From a virus, in the IMG/VR virus record IMGVR_UViG_3300032516_000100, positions 1 to 33,011 of that record: a stretch of 33,011 bases of DNA, one strand, 5' to 3'. Of the stretch, positions 1 through 7,139 are shown in pieces. The notes under the pieces are model-generated. The model ran no database searches, had not been told where the DNA came from, and saw nothing but the letters and a program-made list of their open reading frames with translations. Position 1 is the stretch's first letter. Each line of letters starts with the position of its first letter. Made by a program: the position numbers and the translations under genes.

Positions 1-1
1 G

Positions 2-562
2 GAAAGGATCTCGTACAACTGCGAACTGATCTTGACACCCAACGACCCCGGCTTCGCGGCCTTCATGGCGAAGGTGCAGGAGATGGCGGTCGCCAAGTGG
101 AAGGAGCACGCCGCGCAGGTGCTGCATATCATCAACGCCGATCGCAAGCTGCGCTGCTACGGCAACGGCAACGAGAAGGTGAACAAGAATACCTTCCTGC
201 CCTACGACGGCTACGCCAACATGGTCTACATCACGGCGGGCCGGGACACCCCGCCGCAGATCATCCAGGCGGACGGCAAGCCGGTGGAGCCGACCAACAC
301 CCTGCAGTACCAGGCGCTCACGCGCGGGATGTACGGCGGCTGCTACGTCAACGCCGCCGTGAAGCCGTGGTGCCAAGAAAATCGCTACGGGAGGGGCATC
401 AGGTGTGATCTGATAGCCGTGCAATTCGCCCGCGACGGTGAGCCCTTCGGTGAGGGCGCCGTGGACGCCTCGCCCATGTTCGGCGCGGTGGCTCCGGGGC
501 CGGCGACGAGTGCGCCTGTGGCCGCACCGCTCATGCCGCCCTTCCTCATGCCGGGTCGGTAG
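2..562 (+). CDS. ssDNA-binding protein, DUF2815 family (5' end missing)
   Basis: The reading frame is open from the first bases of the window, so the true start lies upstream; the TTG at 32 is only an internal codon. The visible protein has the pattern of DUF2815 phage proteins: a stretch reading NADRKLRCYGNGNE, then an asparagine/lysine turn and PYDGYANMVYITA, then a C-terminal part with RCDLIAVQFARDGEPFG. DUF2815 proteins are predicted OB-fold single-stranded-DNA-binding proteins of phage replication modules, comparable in role to T7 gp2.5. The last ~35 residues are Ala/Pro-rich and end PPFLMPGR rather than in the acidic tail usual for SSBs. The next gene starts two bases after the stop, and the polymerase follows, which fits a replication operon. 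Confidence 0.75.
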   Translation, partial: ERISYNCELILTPNDPGFAAFMAKVQEMAVAKWKEHAAQVLHIINADRKLRCYGNGNEKVNKNTFLPYDGYANMVYITAGRDTPPQIIQADGKPVEPTNTLQYQALTRGMYGGCYVNAAVKPWCQENRYGRGIRCDLIAVQFARDGEPFGEGAVDASPMFGAVAPGPATSAPVAAPLMPPFLMPGR

Positions 563-564
563 TC

Positions 565-843
565 ATGGCAAAGATGAAGCCAATCAAGACGGTTCCCGCT
601 GCCGGTGCAATGATCAGTGACTGTAACTTCACCGGGATCAACTGGGACGCCAAGGCGGTCAGTGCTGTCCAGACACTTGCGGACGGGCTGCTCGCGAATG
701 CCAAGGCCAACCGGGAGAACGCCGAGGCGATGGGGAAGTTGGTCAGCGTGTTTAGGGCACAGCAGATTGATATCGAGTGCCTGATCAAGTTGGAGAGTGC
801 AGCCGATCCTGCTGCATTTAACAACATCCACGCGAAGACGTAG
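565..843 (+). CDS. Hypothetical protein, 92 aa
   Basis: The ATG at 565 lies two bases after the stop of the ssDNA-binding gene, so the two are probably translated together. I do not recognise a family. The protein is soluble, with a short N-terminal region that may be a beta strand (residues 1-25). A largely helical middle follows (about residues 28-75) containing VQTLADGLLANAKANRENAEAM, and the end reads FNNIHAKT. There is no signal peptide or membrane segment. Its place between the SSB and the polymerase suggests a small replication accessory factor, but that rests on position only. Composition matches the neighbouring genes. Confidence 0.6.
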   Translation: MAKMKPIKTVPAAGAMISDCNFTGINWDAKAVSAVQTLADGLLANAKANRENAEAMGKLVSVFRAQQIDIECLIKLESAADPAAFNNIHAKT

Positions 844-868
844 TCGTGTAATCGGGGGAAAGCGGATA

Positions 869-937
869 GTGGCTCTAATGCGACGTTCGTCTGGCAGTCG
901 CATCCACCGCAGCGAGTACCCCACCCTCACCGAGTAA
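869..937 (+). CDS. Possible 22-residue peptide
   Basis: In the 100-base gap before the polymerase there is a frame starting GTG at 869 (ATG also at 878) and ending TAA at 935-937. It encodes a basic, Ser/Arg-rich peptide ending SEYPTLTE. A purine-rich GGGGGAAAG lies about 7-14 bases upstream and could be a ribosome-binding site. No family is recognised, and a frame this short can occur by chance. The polymerase ATG follows six bases after this stop, so it could act as a leader peptide. Confidence 0.2.
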   Translation: MALMRRSSGSRIHRSEYPTLTE

Positions 938-943
938 ATGTAA

Positions 944-2353
944 ATGGATATCGTGTACGACATCGAGACATATAGCAACTGCTTCCTGCTGACCGCAGAG
1001 CAGGCTGACGGTCCCCTGCGCTGGTGCTTCGAGATCAGCGACCGTATCAACGAGTCGCAGGCGATCACTTATTGGTGTCAGCACATGGGGAACTTCGGCC
1101 ACCGCATGGTCGGCTTCAATAACATCGGCTTCGATTACCCCGTGCTCCACCACCTGCTGCGCTCGGGACGCTCCGACGCCGCGACGCTCTACGCCAAGGC
1201 GCAGTCCATCATCAACACGCAGGACGGCGAGCAGCGATGGGCGCACCAGGTCTACCCGTCCGATCGCGTGGTGCCGCAGCTGGACCTGTTCCGGGTGATG
1301 CACTTCGACAACCGGGCGCGGTCCACTTCACTCAAGGCGCTCGAGTTCAATATGCGAGCCGACACGATCAAAGACCTGCCGTTCCCGGTCGGCACGGTGC
1401 TGACGCCCGAGCAGATCGTCACGCTGCGCGAGTACAACCTGCACGATGTGCGAGCGACCAAGCAGTTCTACCACCAGATTCTCCCCATGATCCGGTTCCG
1501 CGAGGAACTGACGGCTCGCTATGGCCGCGACTTCCTGAACCACAATGACACCAAGATCGGCAAGGACTACTTCATCATGGAGCTTGAGCGGGCCGGGGTG
1601 TCCTGCTACAACGTCGGCCCCGAGGGCCGCACGCCGCGGCAGACCCCGCGTCCGCAGCTGGTGCTGAAGGACGCCATCCTGCCGTGGATCAAGTTCGAGC
1701 AGCCCGAGTTCCAGCGGGTGCTGGAGTGGCTCAAGGCGCAGACGATCACCGAAACCAAGGGGGTGTTCAAGGATCTCACCGCCACGATCAACGGGTTCAC
1801 GTTCGTCTTCGGCACTGGGGGTATCCATGGGTCGGTGGAGAACGAGTGCGTCGAGAGCGACGCTGACAACGTGATCGTGGACCTCGATGTGACCTCGTAC
1901 TACCCGACGCTGGCGATTGCGAACGGGTTCTACCCCGAGCACTTAGGCACCACCTTCGTCGACATCTACCGTGACCTATTCGCCCAGCGGGCTAAGTACC
2001 CCAAGGAAAGCCCCGAGGGGCAGATGTTGAAGCTCGCGCTCAACGGGGTCTTTGGCGACAGCAACAATCGGTTCAGTGTGTTCTACGATCCGCTGTATAT
2101 GGCCCGTGTAACTTTGAACGGCCAGTTGCTGCTGTGCCTGCTGGCTGAGCAGCTGCTGAAGATCGGAGGTCTGCGACTGCTGCAAGTCAACACCGACGGG
2201 ATAACGGTGCACATGCCGCGGGAGAACATGGGTGGGTTGCATCAGGTGCTCGATTGGTGGGGGAGAGCTACCCGGCTGCACATCGAAGAAAACCATTACT
2301 CCCGGATGTTCATCGGGGATGTCAATTCCTACATCGCGGAGTACGAAGAATGA
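944..2353 (+). CDS. Family-B-like DNA polymerase, N-terminal part (exonuclease + palm)
   Basis: This 469-residue protein carries the 3'-5' exonuclease motifs of family-B polymerases: Exo I DIE (D6, E8), Exo II GFNNIGFDYP (D64) and Exo III YNLHD (Y164, D168). The polymerase motifs follow: motif A DVTSYYP (D315), motif B KLALNGVFG (K363, N367, G371) and motif C VNTDGI (N416-T-D418-G). In motif C the first aspartate of the canonical DTD is asparagine. The protein stops at DVNSYIAEYEE, the strand just after the palm. The conserved C-terminal region is missing here but is encoded in a separate frame at 2847-3269. Together the two parts come to about 609 residues, a normal length for such phage polymerases. 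The stop overlaps the ATG of the endonuclease gene (ATGA). Confidence 0.88.
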   Translation: MDIVYDIETYSNCFLLTAEQADGPLRWCFEISDRINESQAITYWCQHMGNFGHRMVGFNNIGFDYPVLHHLLRSGRSDAATLYAKAQSIINTQDGEQRWAHQVYPSDRVVPQLDLFRVMHFDNRARSTSLKALEFNMRADTIKDLPFPVGTVLTPEQIVTLREYNLHDVRATKQFYHQILPMIRFREELTARYGRDFLNHNDTKIGKDYFIMELERAGVSCYNVGPEGRTPRQTPRPQLVLKDAILPWIKFEQPEFQRVLEWLKAQTITETKGVFKDLTATINGFTFVFGTGGIHGSVENECVESDADNVIVDLDVTSYYPTLAIANGFYPEHLGTTFVDIYRDLFAQRAKYPKESPEGQMLKLALNGVFGDSNNRFSVFYDPLYMARVTLNGQLLLCLLAEQLLKIGGLRLLQVNTDGITVHMPRENMGGLHQVLDWWGRATRLHIEENHYSRMFIGDVNSYIAEYEE

Positions 2354-2859
2354 CACCCCATGATGTATTCGAGTACGACCCGGTCACCGGCGACTTCTTC
2401 GTGGTGAAGGAGCGCAGAGGTGCCCCGCGCACACCAAGACTCATCCGTCGTCTAGTAACTTACGTTGATGGTAGAGGTTACCTCAAGGTCCGATTCGATG
2501 GGAAAATGTACGCAGTGCATCGATTGATATTCGTGTTGATGACCGGCTCCTTTCCGAAGGGCGAAGTTGACCACATAAGCGGCGACAAGTGCGACAACCG
2601 TTGGGTGAATCTTCGTGATGTCCCTGTGATCGCCAATCGGCACAACAAAGGGGTTCGTGTTGACAGCGTGTCTGGTGTGACGGGTGTGTGGTGGAGTAAG
2701 GGAAGGCAAAGATGGCAGGCGTACATTCGCCACGAGAACATCCAGCACCACCTCGGATACTTCAAGGAGATGTCGGACGCAGTTGTGGCAAGGCACGCAG
2801 CTGAGCGCGAATACGGGTTTCACCCCAACCACGGGAAGCGTCCATCATGGCGCGGGTGA
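2350..2859 (+). CDS. HNH homing endonuclease with AP2-type DNA-binding domain, inserted in the polymerase gene
   Basis: The ATG at 2350 overlaps the polymerase stop (ATGA); the same frame extends upstream, but only inside polymerase coding sequence. The 169-residue product has an HNH_3-type core: VHRLI (H57), VDHISGDKCDN (D74, H75, N83) and WVNLRDV (N87). An AP2-like DNA-binding segment follows (SGVTGVWWSKGRQRWQAYI, about 108-126, then HLGYF at 134-138). This domain pairing is typical of free-standing phage homing endonucleases. The coding sequence is visibly richer in A+T than the polymerase around it, which fits later arrival. Its last 13 bases overlap the start of the polymerase C-terminal piece. 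No group I intron core or intein splicing motifs fit in the available space. Confidence 0.88.
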   Translation: MTPHDVFEYDPVTGDFFVVKERRGAPRTPRLIRRLVTYVDGRGYLKVRFDGKMYAVHRLIFVLMTGSFPKGEVDHISGDKCDNRWVNLRDVPVIANRHNKGVRVDSVSGVTGVWWSKGRQRWQAYIRHENIQHHLGYFKEMSDAVVARHAAEREYGFHPNHGKRPSWRG

Positions 2860-3269
2860 AGCGCAAGGGCGCCTACGAATACGATGTCGAGTGGCACCAG
2901 GACGCCTCTGCCCTCGTGGTGGCGAAGGTGGCCGAGCAGGTGCTGCTCCACGGTGCCCCGATCCGCGCCACGCTGGAGCAGTGGCCCGATAAGATGGATT
3001 TCATGTTGCGGGCCAAGGTGCCACGAGGGTCGTACCTGCAGTGGGGTGAGGCCCAAGTGCAAAACACGACGAGGTTCTATATAGCCAAGGGCGGCAAGCC
3101 GCTTATGAAGTGGATGCCCCCGCTGGCCGGGAAGGCTGAGTGGCGGCAGATCGGCATCGCAAGCGGATGGAACGTGCAGGTGTGCAACGATGTGAAGGAC
3201 GCCGTGATGCCCATCGATTACGATTATTACGTGAACGAGGTTGAGAAACTGACACTGGGGCTGGTGTGA
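2847..3269 (+). CDS. Family-B-like DNA polymerase, C-terminal part (thumb)
   Basis: This 140-residue product is not a free-standing family I know. It reads as the tail of a phage family-B polymerase. It begins ARVKRKGAYEY, which normally follows the NYIA-type strand of the palm. It continues with EWHQDASALVVAKVAEQ, a PDKMDFMLRAKVPRGS segment, QNTTRFYIAKGG and WRQIGIASGWNVQVCND. The preceding polymerase ORF ends exactly where this sequence should continue (SYIAEYEE), so the two pieces form one ancestral gene interrupted by the HNH ORF. It starts at ATG 2847 inside the endonuclease gene and in another frame. Sequence integrity suggests it is still under selection, and the polymerase would have to assemble from two chains. 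Confidence 0.85.
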   Translation: MARVKRKGAYEYDVEWHQDASALVVAKVAEQVLLHGAPIRATLEQWPDKMDFMLRAKVPRGSYLQWGEAQVQNTTRFYIAKGGKPLMKWMPPLAGKAEWRQIGIASGWNVQVCNDVKDAVMPIDYDYYVNEVEKLTLGLV

Positions 3270-3460
3270 TTGCTGGTTGCTACACGCTCGATCTATATTG
3301 CGACTTGATAAACGAAAAGCACGAGTACCGTGAGTTTCCACATCAATATACAGCGGAGTTCGGATCTTCTTGTCGGGCTAAGGCAAGAAGGCAAGGGTGG
3401 CGATTGAATAAGCGCACTGGATACGCTGTATGTCCGAAGTGCAGTAAGAGGATCAAATGA
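3266..3460 (+). CDS. Small cysteine-containing (zinc-ribbon-like) protein, 64 aa
   Basis: It starts with GTG overlapping the stop of the polymerase C-terminal gene (GTGA) and ends in an ATGA overlap with the radical-SAM gene, so it is coupled on both sides. The protein has cysteines at GCY and LYC near the N-terminus, SSCRAKARRQGW in the middle and VCPKCSKRIK at the end. This arrangement could bind one zinc ion. The basic middle and the C-terminal CPKC knuckle suggest nucleic-acid binding. No specific function can be assigned. Confidence 0.65.
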   Translation: MIAGCYTLDLYCDLINEKHEYREFPHQYTAEFGSSCRAKARRQGWRLNKRTGYAVCPKCSKRIK

Positions 3461-4404
3461 ACGTGCGGCTCACCCAGATCGACGGGGCGTTGCCAAATCT
3501 GGCGCTGATGAAACTCGCGCATTGGCACCGTCAGCGCGGTGACTTTGTTCAAGTGACGCGCCACCTCCATCGGCAAGAAGACGAGCCCACCTACGACAAG
3601 GTGTACGGCAGCAGTATCTTCGACTTCTCACAGTCACGGCGCGAGAACTTCCTGAAGTCGTGGCCTGATGCTGTCATCGGGGGCACCGGCGTCATCGTAT
3701 CACCGACAGTCGAGAGCATCACAGGTGATGACCATCGCGGCGTGGATTACGCAGGATTCCCCGATTTCGATGCGTCCATAGGTTTCACGCAACGCGGTTG
3801 CCGATTGAAATGCAAATTCTGCGTCGTGCCGAAAAAGGAAGGCAAGAACCGCAGCGTCTCGACCATCGGGGAAATCTGGCGCGGCGCACCGCACCCGAAG
3901 AAACTGCATCTGCTCGACAATGATTTCTTCGGGCAGCAGGAATGGCGCGAACGAGTCGCTGAGATCCGTGACGGCGGCTTTCGCGTCTGTCTGTCGCAGG
4001 GTATCAACGTGCGGCTCATTGACGACGAGAGCGCGGCGGCGTTGGCGACTATTCAGTACCGCAATACGAAATTCAACGAACGCAAGTTATACACCGCATG
4101 GGACAACATCGGTGATGAAAAGGTGTTTTTTCGCGGGGTAGACACGCTACAACGTGCGGGTATCCCACCGAGTCATTTGATGGCGTATATGCTTATTGGG
4201 TTCGATCCGCTAGAGACGTGGGAGCGCATTTGGCATCGATTCAATCGAATGGTCGAGATGGGTATCGAGCCTTATCCGATGGTCTACGATAGGCGCAACA
4301 AGAAGTTGTGTCACTTTCAACGGTGGGTGAACACGGGACTGTATCGCATTGTGCCGTGGTTCATGTACGACCCTTGGGTCAAGTTCCAAAAGGAAGCAAC
4401 GTGA
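3457..4404 (+). CDS. Radical SAM protein
   Basis: This 315-residue protein has the radical-SAM cluster motif CRLKCKFC (C115-x3-C119-x2-C122), which ligates a [4Fe-4S] cluster that cleaves S-adenosylmethionine. It is preceded by a region containing AVIGGTGV and followed by LHLLDNDFFG and a barrel-like pattern (LSQGINVRLID, LYTAWDNIGDE, LMAYMLIGFDP). The N-terminal ~100 residues resemble the cobalamin-binding-like or nucleotide-binding lead domain of B12-type radical-SAM proteins, though no DxHxxG motif is evident. Phage radical-SAM proteins of this kind are mostly uncharacterised. Its place between polymerase and nuclease genes suggests a substrate in nucleic acid or nucleotides. It overlaps both neighbours by 4 bases (ATGA, GTGA). 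Confidence 0.82.
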   Translation: MNVRLTQIDGALPNLALMKLAHWHRQRGDFVQVTRHLHRQEDEPTYDKVYGSSIFDFSQSRRENFLKSWPDAVIGGTGVIVSPTVESITGDDHRGVDYAGFPDFDASIGFTQRGCRLKCKFCVVPKKEGKNRSVSTIGEIWRGAPHPKKLHLLDNDFFGQQEWRERVAEIRDGGFRVCLSQGINVRLIDDESAAALATIQYRNTKFNERKLYTAWDNIGDEKVFFRGVDTLQRAGIPPSHLMAYMLIGFDPLETWERIWHRFNRMVEMGIEPYPMVYDRRNKKLCHFQRWVNTGLYRIVPWFMYDPWVKFQKEAT

Positions 4405-4688
4405 ACCCGAACCCACTTGAGAAGGACATCGAGAGCGCCGTCTGCACCTACGCCAAGGAGCAGGGGATGCTCGTCTACAAGTTCACCAGCCCCTCACGGC
4501 GCAGTGTGCCCGACCGGATGTTCATCACGCTGCGCGGCCAGGTGTTCTTCATCGAGTTCAAGCGTAAGGGCGAGCCGCTGACGCCGGGTCAGGCCCGCGA
4601 GCATCAGCGGCTCAAGGAGCAGAACGTCAGTGTGTACGTGATCGACAGCATCGTGGACGGCAAGATGCTGGTGGAGTTGATGTCGTGA
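4401..4688 (+). CDS. VRR-NUC domain nuclease, 95 aa
   Basis: It starts at GTG 4401, overlapping the radical-SAM stop (GTGA); the frame stays open upstream but only inside that gene. The product is a stand-alone VRR-NUC domain of the PD-(D/E)XK superfamily: E11 in the first helix, VPDRM (D38), IEFKRKG (E52-x-K54) and TPGQ (Q64). The length of about 95 residues matches other phage single-domain VRR-NUC proteins. These are often encoded next to SNF2-type helicases in phage replication modules, as here (5623-7056). They are proposed to act as structure-specific nucleases in replication or recombination. It ends in another GTGA overlap. Confidence 0.9.
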   Translation: MNPNPLEKDIESAVCTYAKEQGMLVYKFTSPSRRSVPDRMFITLRGQVFFIEFKRKGEPLTPGQAREHQRLKEQNVSVYVIDSIVDGKMLVELMS

Positions 4689-5626
4689 GGGTTGAGTCAG
4701 ACAAGAGGGTGCTAGTGATTGACAGCCACAAGTCGTCATCAGACGTGCCTGCTAACAATCTACATTGGCAAAATGCTCGACTGATCGCAGACAACTTAAA
4801 TGCCGATCTGATTTGGTCGTACCCCACAGTAAATGACGAAATCAAATCAGGATATGACGCAATTGTGTTCGTTCATGCCAGCCACTATGCCTACACCGAT
4901 TACGCATGGGTTGATGCATCACCAAGCGCACGATTGTTCTACGTGACCAATGAATACAATCTAGGTGAACCGCGTACTCTCTGGATGGCCGCTAAAAATG
5001 GGCGCAGATACACGGTCATCGCTAACCACCCCGCAGAAATAAGCAAGGTGGTGAAAAAGTACGTCGACGATTGGGTCATCGTGAATCTGAATACTTTAGT
5101 TTTTGGTCAATATCGACACACTCTGAAAGGAGCAGGTTGCGTCTATTACGGGTCATACCGTGATAACCGCGCTTCCTACTTCAAGAAATACTTGAGTCAT
5201 GTGCCACTATCGACGCACGTTAAGAACATTCCCAAGTTTACGTCCCTCGGTGTGTTTCCAATGGTTACGCCACGGTTAGATATCCAACGAGGTGATTTGG
5301 CAAAATACAGCCACTCGCTGTACATCGAGGACACTGTTACTCACGACAACTACAATTTTCTCGCTAATCGTTTTTACGAAGCACTGAACAGCGACGTAGT
5401 GTGTCTATTCGATAGGAGTTGTGAGCGTACAGTCAGGCTCTCAAGTTACCCGATTGTTGACGACCTGTTTGTCGATTCCGGTAAGGATGTTTTAGATCGG
5501 GTCGCATCTAAGGTGCAATGGGGCGCTGATGTCTTAGGTACAGCCGCCCAAGAGCGCGATGATGTAATTCGGTCACTTAGGAAAATTGTTCTTGGTGATT
5601 ACCCCGATTGGTTGCTTCCACAATGA
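4685..5626 (+). CDS. Glycosyltransferase-like protein (tentative), AT-rich gene
   Basis: This 313-residue protein starts at GTG 4685 in a GTGA overlap and ends in an ATGA overlap with the helicase. The N-terminal half looks like a Rossmann fold: RVLVIDSHKS, then YDAIVFVHASHY, LFYVTNEYNL, RYTVIANHP and WVIVNLNTLVF. The second half has CVYYGSYRDNRASYFKKYL and a C-terminal block HDNYNFLANRFYEALNSDVVCLFD, reminiscent of the acceptor/donor region of GT-B glycosyltransferases. I cannot name catalytic residues, so the assignment is tentative. Codon and base use differ clearly from the neighbours (many A/T third positions), a sign of recent transfer. In a replication operon next to a radical-SAM gene, modification of phage DNA bases is one possible role. 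Confidence 0.45.
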   Translation: MRVESDKRVLVIDSHKSSSDVPANNLHWQNARLIADNLNADLIWSYPTVNDEIKSGYDAIVFVHASHYAYTDYAWVDASPSARLFYVTNEYNLGEPRTLWMAAKNGRRYTVIANHPAEISKVVKKYVDDWVIVNLNTLVFGQYRHTLKGAGCVYYGSYRDNRASYFKKYLSHVPLSTHVKNIPKFTSLGVFPMVTPRLDIQRGDLAKYSHSLYIEDTVTHDNYNFLANRFYEALNSDVVCLFDRSCERTVRLSSYPIVDDLFVDSGKDVLDRVASKVQWGADVLGTAAQERDDVIRSLRKIVLGDYPDWLLPQ

Positions 5627-7056
5627 AACGCGCTGACCCCACATGCTTCGCTCGCCCGGTCACCGCGCTGCACGGCTACCAGGTGCGTGCCATCGAGCAT
5701 CAGTGCGTCCACCCCGAATCGGTGCTTTGGTTAGATATGGGGTTGGGGAAGACGGTCATCGCTCTCACGAGCATCGCGCATCTCATCAACGCGGGATGGC
5801 TCAAGGCGGTGATCGTGGTCGCTCCGTTGCGCGTGTGCCGCCTCGTGTGGCGCCAGGAGGCGCTCGGTTGGGAGCACACGCGCCACCTGACCTTCAGCAC
5901 GGTCATGGGCACCAAGGATCAACGCGTGCGAGCCTTGCTGCGCCCAGCGAACATTTATTTATTGAACCATGAAAACCTGCAATGGCTTTCTGAAACTCTT
6001 GACACGTACTTCGCGGCCAAAGGGAAGCCTCTCCCCTTCGACGGCGTGGTATGGGATGAACTTTCGAAGATGAAGAACAGCACCACGCACCGGGTCAAGG
6101 CCGTCCGCAAGATCCTCCCCCACTTCAAGTGGCTCACGGGGCTCACCGGCACGCCCGTGAGCAACGGCTACGGGGATCTGCATGGTCAGTACCTCGTGGT
6201 CGACCGCGGCGTACGACTGGGCACCAGCAAGACGGCGTTCCGCACCCGGTTCTACCGCAAGGTGGGCCCGTACACCGAGGTGCCGTTTGCCGACGCCGAG
6301 GACACGATCAAGAAGTTGATCAGCGACATCACGCTGGAGATGAGCGCGGCCGACTATAACCCGCTCCCCGACATCATCGTCAACAACGTCGAGCTCGAAC
6401 TGCCCGAAGACCTGCGGGCCAAGTACGACCGCATGGAGCGGGAACTGTTCATCAAGCTCGACAGCGGCGCCGAGGTCGAGATGTTCAATCAAGCGGCGCT
6501 GACCAACAAGGCGCTGCAGTTCGCCAACGGTGCCATGTACCCCGTCGCCGGGATGCCGCTGTGGGAGCCCGTGCATGACCTGAAGCTCGATGCGCTCAAA
6601 GAGATCATCGACGAGGCGCAGGGCCAGCCGATCTGGTGCGCCTATGCCTATCGGAGCGATGCCCAGCGCATCATGGCGCGGTTCAAGCAGCTGGATCCAA
6701 TCAACCTGACCGAGTGCCAGAGTGAGGCGTCCCTGAACAACGCCATGCGCCGCTGGACCGCGGGCGATTGTCGGCTGATGATCGCGCATCCGGCGAGCGC
6801 AGGGCATGGCATCGACGGCCTGCAGAAGACGGGGCACATCGTGGTCTGGTTCGGGCTTAACTGGAGCCTGGACCTGTACGAGCAGTTCACGGCCCGCGTG
6901 CGCCGGCAGGGCCAAGGGGTGCCTGTCATCTGCCATCGCATCCTGATGCTCGACACGCTCGATCAGGCACAGGCGCTGGCACTCGACATCAAGGCGCAGA
7001 CGCAGAGTGGTCTGCGGGACGCTGTGAAGCAGTACCGACTGAGCAAGGGGGTGTGA
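5623..7056 (+). CDS. SNF2/DEAD-type DNA helicase
   Basis: ATG 5623 overlaps the stop of the previous gene (ATGA) and is preferred to the TTG at 5608. The 477-residue protein is a superfamily-2 helicase. A Q-motif-like LHGYQVRAIE is followed by Walker A LDMGLGKT (38-44), motif Ia VVAPLRVCRLVW, motif II WDELSK (D145, E146), motif III TGLTGTPVSNGYGDL, a second RecA domain with HPASAGHGIDGLQ, and motif VI QFTARVRRQGQ (421-431). Motif II DELS rather than DEAH is common in phage SNF2-like proteins. It presumably translocates on or remodels DNA during replication, probably with the VRR-NUC protein. Its stop overlaps the next small ATG by one base. Confidence 0.92.
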   Translation: MKRADPTCFARPVTALHGYQVRAIEHQCVHPESVLWLDMGLGKTVIALTSIAHLINAGWLKAVIVVAPLRVCRLVWRQEALGWEHTRHLTFSTVMGTKDQRVRALLRPANIYLLNHENLQWLSETLDTYFAAKGKPLPFDGVVWDELSKMKNSTTHRVKAVRKILPHFKWLTGLTGTPVSNGYGDLHGQYLVVDRGVRLGTSKTAFRTRFYRKVGPYTEVPFADAEDTIKKLISDITLEMSAADYNPLPDIIVNNVELELPEDLRAKYDRMERELFIKLDSGAEVEMFNQAALTNKALQFANGAMYPVAGMPLWEPVHDLKLDALKEIIDEAQGQPIWCAYAYRSDAQRIMARFKQLDPINLTECQSEASLNNAMRRWTAGDCRLMIAHPASAGHGIDGLQKTGHIVVWFGLNWSLDLYEQFTARVRRQGQGVPVICHRILMLDTLDQAQALALDIKAQTQSGLRDAVKQYRLSKGV

Positions 7057-7139
7057 TGATCTGGTTCACGAATCGCTGGGCGTGGTTCGTCATTTGCGTG
7101 ACGACATGGATCGTGTTCACTTTCTTGGGGGCGGCATGA
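7056..7139 (+). CDS. 27-residue single-span membrane peptide
   Basis: The ATG at 7056-7058 shares a base with the helicase stop (TGATG). The frame runs to TGA at 7137-7139, which in turn overlaps the next ATG at 7136. The peptide is rich in W, F, I, V and T, with WAWFVICVTTWIVFTFLGAA making one likely transmembrane helix after a short N-terminus holding one arginine. Perfect coupling on both sides argues that it is translated. Its function is unknown; a small membrane anchor or holin-like peptide is conceivable, but nothing shows it. Confidence 0.5.
   Translation: MIWFTNRWAWFVICVTTWIVFTFLGAA

Noticed and set aside
2350-2859. Group I intron or intein as the cause of the polymerase interruption
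   Set aside because: The endonuclease ORF fills almost the whole interruption and overlaps coding sequence on both sides. No space remains for a ribozyme core, and no Hint-type splicing blocks are present in the endonuclease.
5959-6936. 325-residue antisense frame inside the helicase gene
   Set aside because: The helicase shows all its motifs on the + strand; the antisense product has none and no plausible start.
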